Part shown: in pieces, positions 48,301-59,060 of the stretch
Numbering within the stretch: the stretch's first letter is position 1
Layout of the letters: the number at the start of each line of letters is the position of its first letter
From: Lantana camara
Lineage: Eukaryota > Streptophyta > Magnoliopsida > Lamiales > Verbenaceae
Direction: 5' to 3'
Length of the DNA stretch: 64,000 bases
Assembly (NCBI GenBank): GCA_037501455.1
Contig: CM074856.1
Span: forward strand, 90,532,001 to 90,596,000
The notes under the pieces: model-generated
What the model was told of the DNA's origin: nothing
Database searches by the model: none
Seen by the model: the letters and a program-made list of their open reading frames with translations, nothing else
Position numbers and translations under genes: made by a program

Positions 48301-50036
48301 GGATATAGGGAGGTATGCTTTGCCTCCACGGGCGAACAGGGGAATTCCCCCAAAACGGTATGAGCCAGAGCATGTGGGTCGGAGTCCCAGATATCCAGTA
48401 GCAAATTTGGTTCAGAGGGTGTTAGCTGAACAGGCCCAGGCATATACAGCAGCCATACATTCCATATCCGTGCCAAATAAGGTAGAAGAAGCTCTGTCAG
48501 ATAAGAAGTGGGTACATGCCATGGAAGTAGAAATGGAAGCACTGGAAAAAAATGACTTGGGAAAGGTGTGTGATTCCCTCTGGAAAGAAAACTGTAGGGT
48601 GTCGTTGGGTCTTTACGGTTAAGCATAGGACAGATGGGAGCGTAGAACGGTATAAGGCGAGGCTGGTAGCAAAAGGATACACACAGACCTATGGTGTGGA
48701 TTATTCGGAGACCTTCTCTCCCGTTGCCAAGATTGATACGATTCGGGTGTTATTCTCGGTAGCAGCAAACCGGGATTAGCCCCTTCACCAGTTTGATGTG
48801 AAAAATGCTTTCCTGCATGGGGATCTTCGAGAAGAAGTGTATATGGAACCTCCCCCAGGATTTAGTAACGATTTCAGGAAGGGAGAAGTGTGCAAGTTGA
48901 AAAAGGCGTTGTACGGATTAAAGCAGTCTCCCCGAGCGTGGTTTGGTAGGTTTTCAGCAGCAATGAAGAAGTATGGCCACCATCAGAGTAATTCAGACCA
49001 TACTCTCTTTATTAAACGTAGGGATAAGTTGGTAACATGTCTGATCATCTATGTAGATGATATGGTTATCACAGGGGATGATTCGGAAGAAATTTTGCAC
49101 CTAAGGGAAAACTTGTTCAGAGAGTTCGAGATGAAGGATCTGGGACAACTAAAGTACTTTCTTGGAATTGAGGTATTGCGGTCTAGGAGGGGAATATACA
49201 TTTCCCAAAGGAAGTTCGTTCTTGACCTACTAGCTGAAACGGGGCTGCTGGAGTGCAAGCCAGCTGACACTCCTATGGCAGTCAATCATGGGTTAAGAAT
49301 AGAAGATGGAGCAGAGGAAACGGATAAGACACAGTTTCAGCACTTGGTGGGAAAGTTGATCTACTTAGCCCACACGAGGCCTGACATAGCCTATGCTGTA
49401 GGAGTGCTAAGTCAGTTCATGCACCGCCCGCAGAAGGAACACATGGATGCAGCAATAAGAGTGTGCAGGTATCTGAAAAGTTGCCCGGGAAGAGGAATTG
49501 TGTTTCAGAAGTATGGACACTTAGAGATTGAGGCATATACTGATGCAGATTGGGCAGGGAATCCCAATGACCGGAGATCCACATCCGGTTACTTCACCTT
49601 GGTTGGAGGAAATGTGGTAACATGGAAAAGTAAGAAGCAGAAGGTAGTAGCTCTTTCGAGCGCAGAGGCAGAATTCAGGGGGGTCGCCCGTGGGGTAGCT
49701 GAGGTACTCTGGTTAAGGAAATTGCTGACAGAAATTGGCTTCTCACCCACTGGAGCGTGTAGGTTGAAATGTGACATCAGGGCGGCGATAAGTATATCAG
49801 AGAACCCGGTCCAGCATGATAGAACGAAACACGTTGAAGTGGATCGTCACTTTGTCAAAGAAAAGATTGAGGTGGGAATCGTTAAGCTCCCGTTTGTGAG
49901 GTCCGAGGACCAGCTGGCGGACATTTTGACAAAGGCTGTGAATGGGAGGATATTTGCGGGAATCCTAAGCAAGTTGCACATCGAGGACCCGACAGTACAA
50001 CTTGAGGGGGAGTGTGAGCATATGGAAAGTAGATAA
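45311..50036 (+). pseudogene. Copia gag-protease-integrase-RT-RNase H polyprotein, interrupted
   Basis: ATG at 45311 opens 737 codons: a copia gag core (FNYSLWSRFMKMEI, TLWDALNSTYSQ), zinc knuckle C327-C330-H335-C340 (CGQC..HSKESC), protease motif with D479 (WIFDCGATDTMT; Cys replaces the usual Ser of DSG), integrase zinc finger (WHRRLGH, CETC), and DDE residues in HSDVWGP, RSDNGGEY and, after the first stop, QNGIAERRNR. RT follows ([27 protein letters not shown] at 49050), then RNase H (DADWAGN, LSSAEAEF). Lesions: TAG at 47522, 47756, 48299 and 48776, and a frame change near 48550-48570. CDIRAA near the end has Ile where relatives have Asn. The last 412-codon block (48798-50036) is open. 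Antisense ORFs here are shadows. Confidence 0.95.
50004..50012 (+). other. Polypurine tract of the young copia element
   Basis: GAGGGGGAG directly before the 3' LTR. Confidence 0.85.
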
Positions 50037-50192
50037 TTAAGGGATTGATGTAATTATGTAAATCCTTGACTTGATTTTCTTTCCTTTTCCTAACCTAGGT
50101 GTAATTGTATTTATTCTCCCTTGTACATTGTTTCTTGATTACAGCAATACAGAATATTCATTCACAAACCATGGAACTCTCTAAGTCTAACA
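50013..50192 (+). repeat. 3' LTR of the young copia element, 180 bp
   Basis: Identical to the 5' LTR and followed by the target duplication ATTAA. Confidence 0.96.
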
Positions 50193-50197
50193 ATTAA

Positions 50198-50256
50198 AAC
50201 ATCAGAAACCCTCTCGTGAAGTCATACCTGGCTTGCCGAAGCGACAGGGTGTCACA
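50198..50256 (-). repeat. LTR I, piece 3 (5' end)
   Basis: Ends at 50256 with the minus-strand LTR start TGTGACACCCTGTCGC, followed by a CCAGGTATGAC block like other group members. The next base begins LTR J, so I inserted into J. Confidence 0.7.
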
Positions 50257-51356
50257 GTGCAAGAGGTTACTATCGGCCCAATACCTCCCCTGTTCCCTTA
50301 ATACACAAGTCCCAGGGCCCATAATCAATGTTCAATTTCAATAGGAAGGGTTAGGAGATAACAATAACAATAGGTTCAATTTCAATAAAAGTTTACTCGA
50401 TGACACGCTTGAAAACAATATAAATATAAATATGGCTTTAGGCCAAAACTTATTCATGCTGGTTTTAGGGTTCAATACATAAGTAGAACGGAAACACCCT
50501 CACCTGAAATACGACCAGACCAAGACACGAACAATACCGATGTCTACTTGATCAGGAAGCCTCCGCCCTGTAGATGAATTGTACATGAATGGAATAATGT
50601 GTACTCGTGAGAAATGACTCGATATGAGACCAAATAGGACGCACGACAGTGCTATGAGGTGGCGTGAGTGATATAGCATTTACACGAGGCTATAAAATGA
50701 TATGATATGTTATGAAAGTGTTCAGGTGCCCAATTAATATTTCACGTAGCCAATAAAAATAAAATTCAATTAACATACAAATCAATTAACAATTAAAAAG
50801 GTTTATAATCATTTAAAAGCATGCAAGAGAGCTCCAGAAACGAAACCAACTTACTTGACTAATGAACAATTAATCCATATAGGTCGTGGCAAATAAATGA
50901 ACCTTGTATGGCACGCACCCACCCATAATTAATCGGTCATGAGATAATATAAACCATAAAAATAAAAAACCATTCATTTAACAAAGTTTTAATTTGATTA
51001 CAGGAGCTCATCTACAAAACAATTTACATTATAAATACAATTACCCAACCAAACTAATTATCAAATCCATACACAACACCTTAATGTGGAATTTGCATAC
51101 AGTTACAACAATGCCCAACAACTAACTCGAACCAACACCGTTCTTAAATTCACAGCCAATAATTGTACAGAGCATAATTAATCGAATCAATTAGCTAAAA
51201 TAGCAACTCACTCAACAATTTCTGAAAACACACCATTAATTGTACAATTAAATGCTTAAATAGATTGTAAGTGATGGACGGGGTGGCAGCTGACCAATCA
51301 AAGAGGAAGCCGGGTATGGTACCGACACAGGAAAGGTAAGGTTGTTGTCGTTGCTA
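50257..51356 (-). repeat. LTR J, piece 1
   Basis: Minus-strand LTR sequence with ATCGGCCCAATACCTCCCC and CCCAGGGCCCATAAT (related to H and the gag-only LTRs) and donor-like CAG|GTGAGGG at 50503. Its last 206 bp (51151-51356) are repeated at 53714-53919 on the far side of the hAT-like insert. No gene is visible. Confidence 0.7.
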
Positions 51357-51802
51357 GAAGGGGTGTCAATATACAACCCGACCTAAAAAACCCACCCGAC
51401 TAAAAATCAGGTTAGGATTGAGGGTTTTCGGGTCGGATTAAAATCGGATCGGACCTAAAATTAACCTGAAAAATCAATCGGGTGACCCTATAACCCGAAC
51501 CCACCCGCCTAATATGGATATTCTATAAAATAAAAAACCCTACCCTAATACATTTTCAATGCCTTTTTTTCTCTCAATCTGGGCAACCGCAGCTCCATCC
51601 CCAAAAGAGAAAACCCTTCCCTCATCGTAATCCTCTTGTCTCCCCATCGCCTTGTCCCACCGCCGCCGACAAGCCGCCCACCAGGTATGTTATTCTAGCT
51701 CCTCTCTTCTTCTTCTTCTTTTGTTTTTTTTTTTTTATTTTCTTGCTTAGTTCCGTTGATTTCGATTTTGATTTCCTCCCGTCTCAAGGTGCGATTTTCA
51801 AC

Positions 51803-52263
51803 CCTTTCTTGCGCAGATCAGTAGTCATCACCGTTGCTTGAAGCCTTTGCCGTCATCCTTTGTCCCTACAATGTAAGACCCATCGTTTTTCTTGTTCGAT
51901 TTCGGTTTTCGATTTGCGACTTTCAATTTTTATTTCTTTTTTTTTTTTTTTTTAATTTCTCGCTTATTTCCATTGATTATTTCGAATCGGGTTAGAACTT
52001 GACTAATGAAGTGTAAAATTTTATCTATCTATGAAGGTTGTATTTAATTATAGGAACTTGAACTCAAAACCACCCTTTCTTGCGCAGATCTGTAGTCGTC
52101 ACCGTTGCTTGAAGCCTTTGCCGGCATCCTTTGTCCCTAAAAGGTAAGACCCATCGTTTTTCTTGTTCGATTTTGGTTTTCGATTTTCGACTTTCAATTT
52201 TTATTTCTCGCTTATTTCCATTGATTATTTGGAATCGGGTTAGAACTTGACTAATGAAGTGTA
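51803..52263 (+). repeat. Imperfect direct duplication of a leader exon in the hAT-like element
   Basis: 51803-52015 and 52073-52263 share CCCTTTCTTGCGCAGATC, GCTTGAAGCCTTTGCC, the donor-like GTAAGACCCATCG and the tail GAACTTGACTAATGAAGTGTA. The first copy has a longer poly-T tract. Each copy looks like acceptor, about 60 nt exon, donor, so an exon with its flanking intron was duplicated. Confidence 0.82.
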
Positions 52264-52396
52264 TATTAGTGTGGGTTAACTTCCATTGATTATTTCGAAT
52301 CGTTTTTTGCTCAACATGAGAAAAATATCTTATATTTTCGTTCTCATCTTTTTGAGCATGTTAATTTATATTAATTTATCTAATATATTTCTGCAG

Positions 52397-52567
52397 ACCT
52401 TGATGGAAGACAAAACTGAGAAGTAACAGTTACACTTTATCGAGTATATTAAAAATGTTGTCGAAGCAGATAACATTGAGGAGATGTACAAGAAGGTTCA
52501 TGCATCCATTCGTGCATATCCCACGGGGGAAGAAATCTGAGAAGCAGCCACCAAAGAACCACAAGAG
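52397..52567 (+). pseudogene. RPL5: Captured exon of ribosomal protein L5 (60S)
   Basis: The sequence reads TLMEDKTEK, a stop where Tyr is expected, then [27 protein letters not shown], then after a one-base shift [11 protein letters not shown]. This matches the C-terminal part of plant 60S ribosomal protein L5, which binds 5S rRNA. It is preceded by an acceptor (ATTTCTGCAG at 52396) and followed by a donor (AAGAG|GTAAAG at 52568), so it was taken as genomic DNA with introns, not as cDNA. The stop and the frameshift show it does not make L5 protein. The rest of the gene is absent. Recognition is from remembered family sequence, not a search. Confidence 0.82.
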
Positions 52568-53185
52568 GTAAAGCATATCTTGTTCAAATAAGGGCTCCCA
52601 AATATGTGTGAACTTAGTGGAGATATTACATGTTTTTTCTTTTTTTAACTAAGTTACTGCATTGAATAATTTGTGCTAGGTTTTAACATATAAATCTTAA
52701 CTTCATGTGTGGATAGATAATGTTGCTCCTTAACTTACAACAAGTGCAATCCCCAAAATATAGAAATCTGCAATTGAAGATTTTTGCTGGATCATTTCTT
52801 TCCAAATGTTGCATGAAAATTGTTTTTCGGCAATGCTTTTGGTATATACCATGGTTGAGTTTAGGTGGTTACCAAAATTTGTATATGTTAAAATATAATA
52901 CTATCTTGATTGTCGACTTTGGACGATTCATGGTTCATAACTGAACTAGAGATGTAGTGTAATGTTGGAGTGGTATGGCATGAACCATGATGATGATTGC
53001 AAACCCTTACAGATTTTCATATGTATATGATATATATATATATAGTGTCACTAACAGAAATTATGAATTGCTCGAATAATCATGATTGTTGATTCTAATT
53101 ATGAATTATTACAGATTATTATTAGAGATTATCTTTGTTTGTATTGTATTTATAGTGTTCTAATTTTTTGTTTTATTATTTTTAG

Positions 53186-53400
53186 ATGGATTCAGGTCGT
53201 ATTGACATCGATGTAGATGGCGAAGAAACAGATGTAGGTGACAATGCTAACAATTTAAAAGAAACGGATGTAGATGGCGAAGTGGCCAAGAAACGGATGT
53301 GGGTGACAATGCTAACAATCTAAAAGAAGGGGATGTAGATGGCGAGGAACCGGATGGCGAGTCGCTCACCTTTTCTGGAATTGCATCGAGTCAGTTTATG
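53186..53400 (+). pseudogene. Possible N-terminal remnant of a hAT transposase
   Basis: After an acceptor-like TTATTTTTAG, an ATG opens MDSGRIDIDVDGEETDVGDN, an acidic start reminiscent of plant hAT transposases. It contains an imperfect internal repeat (GACAATGCTAACAAT.. and GGATGTAGATGGCGA..) that shifts the frame, and stops follow. Assignment is tentative. Confidence 0.35.
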
Positions 53401-53713
53401 CACAATTGCTCATTCTGTAACTTCCTTTGAATTTATTGGGAAATTGTATTAAATTTGAATGTCTCAGTCCAGATACAAATTGTTTGCAGATTATGTAACT
53501 TGTTTCATATTTCAGGTCGGGTCGGGTTAATTCGGGTGGGTCGGGTTATCGGGTGACCTGAAAAGTTTTCAGGTCAACCCCGAACCCATACCGAACCTAA
53601 TAGGTTCAGATTAGGTTGAGATGTTCAGGTTCATTTCAGGTTCGGGTTGGGTTCGGGTTAGGATTTTTCGTGTAGTACCCCTCTCCCAACCCGATCCGAA
53701 TCCACCCGAAATA

Positions 53714-54883
53714 CACAGCCAATAATTGTACAGAGCATAATTAATCGAATCAATTAGCTGAAATAGTAACTCACTCAACAATTTCTGAAATCACACCATT
53801 AATTGTACAATTAAATGCTTAAATAGATTGTAAGTGATGGATGGGGTGGCAGCTGACCAATCAAAGAGGAAGCCGGGTATGGTACCGACACAGGAAAGGC
53901 AAGGTTGTTGTCGTTGCTACGTATTTTTATCTTCAATTGTGGGCAAGGAGAATAAAGAGAGAGATAATGAGAGAAGAAGAGAAAGGAAAGAGGGCAGTGC
54001 CAGCCGCGGAGCTAGAATGCCGGCGGTGGTACTGGAGCTGGAGCGAGGTTGGTGTAGTGGTGGTTGGCTGCCGGCTTGCTGGAGTGTCAGGAAAAGGAAA
54101 GGGAAGCAGGAGAGGTGGTGGCGGTTGAGGTCGGAGTTGGGCTGGCCGATGAATGCCATCGCCGGCGAACGGGATCGGCATCGGGAAACAGGGGCTGAGT
54201 GGATCGGTGGAGAAGATGGGAAGCTGAAATGAATTTGGGGAACAACAGAGGAAGAAATGGGAAAGGAAAGAAGAAAAAGAAAAGGAAAAGAAAGAGAGAG
54301 ATGTGGTCCGGTCATTGAGAGAGAGAGAGGGGAGGTGGGGTCCCCATGGTAAGATATTTTAGTTTGAGAATTGGTTGGGTAAATTCCGGAATAATTTAAC
54401 TGATTTTAGGTTAAATTGTAATATTGGTTTAAATGGGTATTGGTTTTCAAATTAGATAAAAAGGTAGTCAATGAAATCGGAAAAATTACGAGGAGTACAA
54501 ACGTAGGGTTTGGGAATGCATATGTGTGTTCGTGTGTGAGATTTGCACATAAGTCCCTAACTTCTAATAATTAGAAAATGACCCACATAATTTTCATATA
54601 AGAGCAATTAAGTCCTTAACACCTATTTCAATCAAGTCAAAATATTTCAATTAATTGCAAATAGGGACAATTAAACAATTAGGGCACGAAATACACGTAA
54701 TAACAATTAATTCACGCAACTAAATAAATTTAAACATATAGTTAACAACTTAAATTATAATATCACATAATAAAGCAATTAAAGTAAGAAATTATCAATT
54801 AAATCATAACTAAATATTTAACACTCAGTCCGACCTCACCCGTGACGTCATAGCTGGTTAGTCTGAAAACACGGGGCATCACA
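53714..54883 (-). repeat. LTR J, piece 2 (5' end)
   Basis: Begins with the second 206 bp repeat and ends at 54883 with the minus-strand LTR start TGTGATGCCCCGTG. The overlapping ORFs at 53834-54315 on both strands lie in a GA/GC-rich stretch and look like chance. No palindrome cluster of the CG-NN-CG type was seen here. Confidence 0.68.
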
Positions 54884-55017
54884 ACCTGTTCCCCTTAACA
54901 ATGACCTGTCCACAGGTCCATTGCCTCGAGTTCTGGACTCTAAGCAAAATTTTTCCGTATTCATCCCACGCGGGGTTCACGACATCCCGTCAAGAATTAG
55001 TTCGAAAAAGGTCTTCA
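54884..55017. other. Unassigned 134 bp between LTR J and the gypsy element
   Basis: Nothing recognisable. It should be the sequence into which both J and the element starting at 55018 inserted. Confidence 0.4.
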
Positions 55018-56081
55018 TGTAACATCTCGCTCGTCCGACCGTACAGGTACACCGTAACGAGAGTGTTATATGCGTTTTTAAATTATTTAACTATGCAATT
55101 ATATGTTATTTTAATGATTATCTGATTATTTGAAATTATATGTAATTATTTGTTTAACTTATGAACTTGAATTTTAAACGTTTATGCCTACGTACCTTGG
55201 AATTCGCTCAATATGTGTCTGAATTCAATTCCGATTTTTTGTAAAATCTTGGTATGCATGAAATATGTGAGTTATGAATGTGCTTACAAGTTCGTTAAGT
55301 GTTTTAGAGTTTGTTTAATTTGGTTTTTAGCTCGTTTTGTGAAGCGGGATTTGTGAGGGACTCAAGGGCCTAAAACGTCTTATCGCACCTTGGGCTCCGG
55401 GCGACATAACTTGAGCTCGGGAATTCGGATTCGAATTCTGGAAGAAGCGTTGGACTCGTAACGAAGAATAGAAGCTAAAAAAACCAACTTTGTACTTTTC
55501 TAATCCCGTTTGAACCTCCAAAATTTTACCGAACTGAGCCTCGTGTGCAACTTGCACGCCTTTGTACTCTTTTGCCCATAACTTATTCATCCTTTGACCA
55601 AATTAACCCAAGTTTGAACCTAACTAACCTTGGTTAACCCCTTTGTCAGCCCTAATCCTCCCATTTCGTTCCAACATCATACAAGAGAAGAAAAAAGGGG
55701 TTTTTACATCTTATTCCCGAAATCCCAAGAGGAGGAAGAAGAATATTATTCATTTTTCATGTTTTGAGCTCGTTCCACCTCCGATTCGCCTCAAATTTGA
55801 AAGGTATGTTTATAAACTTGTTCTCCATCCTTTCTTCTTCATTTTAAGCCTTCTTTTCTGAGTTTCATGGTGATATGAGCACGTTATGATTTGAAATTAA
55901 TTGGTTCCGTAAATTTTTGTTTAATGAGCACTCTGTACTGGGGTCTAGAACGCCTAGCTAGGGTGTGTGTTTTTGTTTGTCTCCCGTTTGCCATGGCTTG
56001 GTGCGTGTGTAGAGTCCTCATTTCGTTACATGTGTCGCCTATGGTGCGGGTGATGTGGTGCCCTTCGCTCGGGGTGCTACG
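55018..56081 (+). repeat. 5' LTR of a degraded gypsy element ('L'), 1064 bp
   Basis: It runs from TGTAACATCTCG to GGGGTGCTACG (usual end ACA). It is short compared with the 2.5-3.1 kb relatives: the part corresponding to the palindromes and splice-like sites after 55803 (GAAAG|GTATG) appears deleted. It contains the block GAATTCGGATTCGAATTC (about 55420-55438). Confidence 0.75.
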
Positions 56082-56088
56082 TCTAAAT

Positions 56089-56100
56089 TGGTATCAGTGC
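56089..56100 (+). other. Primer-binding site of element L (one mismatch)
   Basis: TGGTATCAGTGC; the usual site is TGGTATCAGAGC. It lies 7 nt after the LTR, as in the gag-only element. Confidence 0.75.
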
Positions 56101-56294
56101 TTTTGGTTGCAAAATCGGAGCTCGTGTGTCGTGTCGGGTCTATCTAGGTCGTTCGGCTTAGGATTATGTGTTTCTTCGCATCCACTCACATCTTTACGTG
56201 ATTTATTTACCTTATTTGTATTAATTATTCACATGAACATGCACTAAACCTTTCCATACATCGATATTTTCTTGAATTGTGGATCTTATTAAGG

Positions 56295-56966
56295 ATGTCA
56301 TCTCAAAACTCAACCATGGGAGAAGACCGAATGCCATTGATAGACCGAGATTTTCGAAATTACAACCCTACGACGTGGTTTGGGGGTGATGATGTGAAGG
56401 CCGAAAAATGGATTACCAAAATTTCATGGATATGGGTACTCTATCGGGGACATCACCAGATAGGGTGATTTGCACCTCCCGGTTAATTCAAGGACAAGCT
56501 TCAATTTGTCTTAAGGGGGTAAGATCATGGTTTGAGAGGCCCGGGGAAGAGTTTACATGGGAGAACTTTGCTCGGGAATTTCGCAACAAGTATATTCCAT
56601 CTAGTGCGAGAGTTAAGAGACTTCAAGAATTTCTCGACCTCCAAAAAGATTTGAAGATGGCAGAGGATTATCTAGTGGAGCTTGAGAGATCGGGCCCTTA
56701 TGCTACACAAGTTATCAACAACTATCGACTTAAAGCCCAAAATTTTATGCAAGGACTTAAGAGTGAGATCCAACAAGCCCTCTCCACTTGAACTATGAAT
56801 CAATGGTCTGGGGCGATGAGAAAAGTGGTTTAATATGAGATGGATAAGAAACATTCGAAGTCCCACACTTTTCAATTGGGATAAGGATCCGGTTCAAGCT
56901 CAAGTTTGGGCAAGAGGCCCGCGCCACAAGAAAAATCCCACGGTTCTCAAGATGTCAAACAATCCA
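56295..56966 (+). pseudogene. gag: gag of element L, first part
   Basis: Starts MSSQNSTMGEDRMP (56295) and shows a gypsy gag core: DDVKAEKWITKI, then after a frameshift (about 56405-56430) GQASICLKGVRSWFE, WENFAREFRNKYIP, RVKRLQEFLDLQK. Three stops follow (56789, 56831 and 56879, in the same frame) before the linker GSGSSSSLGKRPAPQEKSHG. It is then cut by the solo LTR at 56967 and resumes at 62505 in the same frame. Confidence 0.85.
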
Positions 56967-58210
56967 TGTAACATCCCGATCATCCAGATCTACAGGTATG
57001 CCTTTACGGGGTGTTATATGTGTAATTTATCTATTTAATTATACCATTTGTATTACTTTTAATGTTTATTTAATTATTCATAATTACTTTTTTAATTGCT
57101 ACTTGAACTCTTTGAACGTTTATGCCTTTTTCTTGTTCGAAGCTCCATACGTGCCCTAATTTGATCCCGATTTTTGTGAATTCTTGATATACGTGAACTA
57201 AGTGGGTTGTGTACTTGTTAGCATGCTTGTTTTGAGTTTTGGGGTTCCTTTGGTTTGGTTTTGAGTTCGTTTTGTTTTTTTTCGGAACCAAGAGGATGGT
57301 TAAAAGGCATTTAGCGCACCTCGGGTCCCGGGCGGCGTATCTCGAGCTAGGGAATTCGGATTCGAATTCCGGAAGATGCGTTGGATTTACGAAGAGATTT
57401 GGAAGCTTTGGAACCTAACCTCACACTTTTCTAAGCCCTTTTGGATCTCCAAAAATCGATCGAAACGAGCCTTTGCGACTAGATTAGCCCTCTTTGTTGA
57501 CTTGTCTCACTTGTGGGCCCCATTTTACCCCTAAATGAGCTCTAACCTTGACTTCTATGATCCTAACTCAACTCTCTCTCTTCCTATACCCCTTATACCG
57601 TCCCAACCTAAGAAAGAAGGAAGAATAAGGTCCCCAACTTCAGCTCCCAAAGAAGAAACAAGAGAAAAAGGTGATACTATTCCAAATTTGAAGATTTTGA
57701 ACTTTTAGCTGTACCATTTCTCATCAAATTTAAAAGGTAAGTTGAGTTTTGAGTTCTCCGTGTTTATATGGTTCTTTTAAGTCTAATATGATGAGTTTTC
57801 ACCATGGATTGCATGAGTTTGAGCTTGAGTGATGAATAGTTAGGGTATGAAGCTAGATGATGAATTCTTTTGATCCTTTGTGTTTCCTTTGAACTTGATG
57901 TATATTTATGACGTATATGAACTTGCTAACTTCAATTCTTAACATTTAATACTTGGTAAATGAGAGATAATAAATATGCCATCATTGGACTTGGAATAAG
58001 CTTGGAAGGAATTGGGATTTTGCTTGGATTCATGAGCTTGAGCATGTTTAACTTGAGGGTTGATTGTGTGACTTATTTTGTGGCTTTCTTTGGGTTGTTT
58101 GTTGCTCCTTCCTTGCCTACTTCTTCTCCCTTTCTTGTTGCTGCTGCTGCTTCTTGGTTTGGATCAGGGGAAGAATGGCTTTAGCTTTTGCTCGAAGCTG
58201 TTGCCTACGC

Positions 58211-58412
58211 GGGGTAAAGCCCGTTACCCCGGTTGTGTTGCGGGAGAGTAACGCCCGTTACTCTCCAGGGCTGTGGGCCTGTTGCCCTTAACAGGGGTTA
58301 AGCCCTTTGTGCTAGCTTTTGGTAACCCCCGTTACCTGCTGCCCCTTTTGCTGCTGTAGCTCTTAACGGGAGTCACCCCTTCTGCAAGCCAAAAGGGTAA
58401 CTCCCGTTACCC
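58211..58412 (+). repeat. Palindrome cluster of LTR family E
   Basis: Units GGGTAA-CG-NN-CG-TTACCC and variants: 58211-58230, 58244-58265 (GAGAGTAACG-CC-CGTTACTCTC, perfect), about 58285-58303, 58321-58336 (GGTAACCCCCGTTACC) and 58394-58412. The left CG is AG, CT or CC in some copies. Confidence 0.82.
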
Positions 58413-58981
58413 CTCCCCCTTTTTTTGAGTGTATGTACCGTGTTGCTTTGTTGATCCTTGTTGCTTGATTTATATGGTTTGTATGTTCTTTTCCTCTCTT
58501 AAGTTCATTGCTAGCATGTAGCACCCGGAACGTTAGGCGCCACATCCCCCGCACTATAGCCTCAATCCACATATGAAACGGCAATTCATACATGAACCAA
58601 AACTGTAGCGAACGGGAGACAATAAAAAAACTCAAAAGCTAGGCGGGTACCCTCAATTAATACCGCTAACCAACTATATCAATAAAAGCGGAAGCAATAA
58701 CATTCACTACTTATAGGTACCATATTTACATATTTATTAATAGATACCAACATTTCATACAATACAATATCACTTCCAATAATAGGTAAGGCATAATACA
58801 AAATGTAAGAAGTATAAAACATGCGCTACAATATGAAGGTGAAGTGCTAGACCTGAATAAAAGACAGGCTAGACTTTAATTCCCGCCTAGCACGAACCTG
58901 CAAAAACTGAAAAGTTGAGGTGTCAGTCCAACACAGACTGAGCGAGGGGGCATAAATAAATATTTGCGCACATACATACAA

Positions 58982-59060
58982 GTTATAATCTCGGGTAATA
59001 ATTTTGGTAGATAACAACACGATTTAGAAAAGAAGAGATAATATTGCCCGAGGTTACAAC
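58982..59060 (-). promoter_or_regulatory. Conserved LTR stem-loop (second family A LTR)
   Basis: On the minus strand GTTGTAACCTCGGG (59060-59047) pairs with CCCGAGATTATAAC (58995-58982), identical arms to those at 4643-4723. Confidence 0.7.

Larger units (their letters stand above)
45058..50192 (+). mobile_element. Young Ty1/copia element, full length, broken ORF
   Basis: A complete element: two 180 bp LTRs that I read as identical at every position, primer site, gag-pol region, polypurine tract and the 5 bp duplication ATTAA (45053-45057 and 50193-50197). Identical LTRs indicate a recent insertion. The polyprotein is nonetheless interrupted by four in-frame TAG codons and one frameshift, so it probably moved with enzymes supplied by a relative, or decayed very recently. 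Confidence 0.96.
51357..53683 (+). mobile_element. hAT-like non-autonomous element with captured gene pieces
   Basis: The ends resemble plant hAT termini: left GAAGGGGTGTCAATATACAAC followed by CCCGACC-type repeats; right end GGGTCGGGT-type repeats, TTAGGATTTTTCGTGTAGTACCCCTC. The ends are imperfect inverted repeats (GAAGGGGT / GAGGGGTA). No 8 bp duplication is seen, and about 30 bp of TCCCAACCCGATCC sequence separates the right end from the repeat at 53714. Inside are a spliced-leader-like region with CACCAG|GTATGTT (51684) and a duplicated leader exon, an L5 ribosomal protein exon (52397-52567), and a possible transposase N-terminus at 53186. No transposase core is present. Confidence 0.68.
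51151..53919. repeat. 206 bp direct repeats flanking the hAT-like insert
   Basis: 51151-51356 and 53714-53919 are the same length with five differences by eye (near 51206, 51212, 51236, 51288 and 51337 in the left copy). They are LTR J sequence present once on each side of the insert. Confidence 0.93.

Noticed and set aside
51372..53700. Telomere-like GGGTTAGG / CCCTAA sequences
   Set aside because: Not in tandem arrays; they are part of the subterminal CCCGACC/GGGTCGGG repeats of the hAT-like ends.
53834..54315. 132-codon ORFs on both strands in LTR J
   Set aside because: GA/GC-rich non-coding LTR sequence with no recognisable domain. It partly overlaps the 206 bp repeat.
57960..58184. Host gene hidden between transposons
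   Set aside because: All stretches over 300 bp could be assigned to an LTR, an element body or the hAT-like insert. The only unassigned DNA (54884-55017) is too short.
57960..58291. Two overlapping ORFs with hydrophobic stretches in LTR E
   Set aside because: They lie in the presumed intron 1 and read through a TGC-rich tract and the palindromes. The hydrophobicity is due to T-rich DNA.
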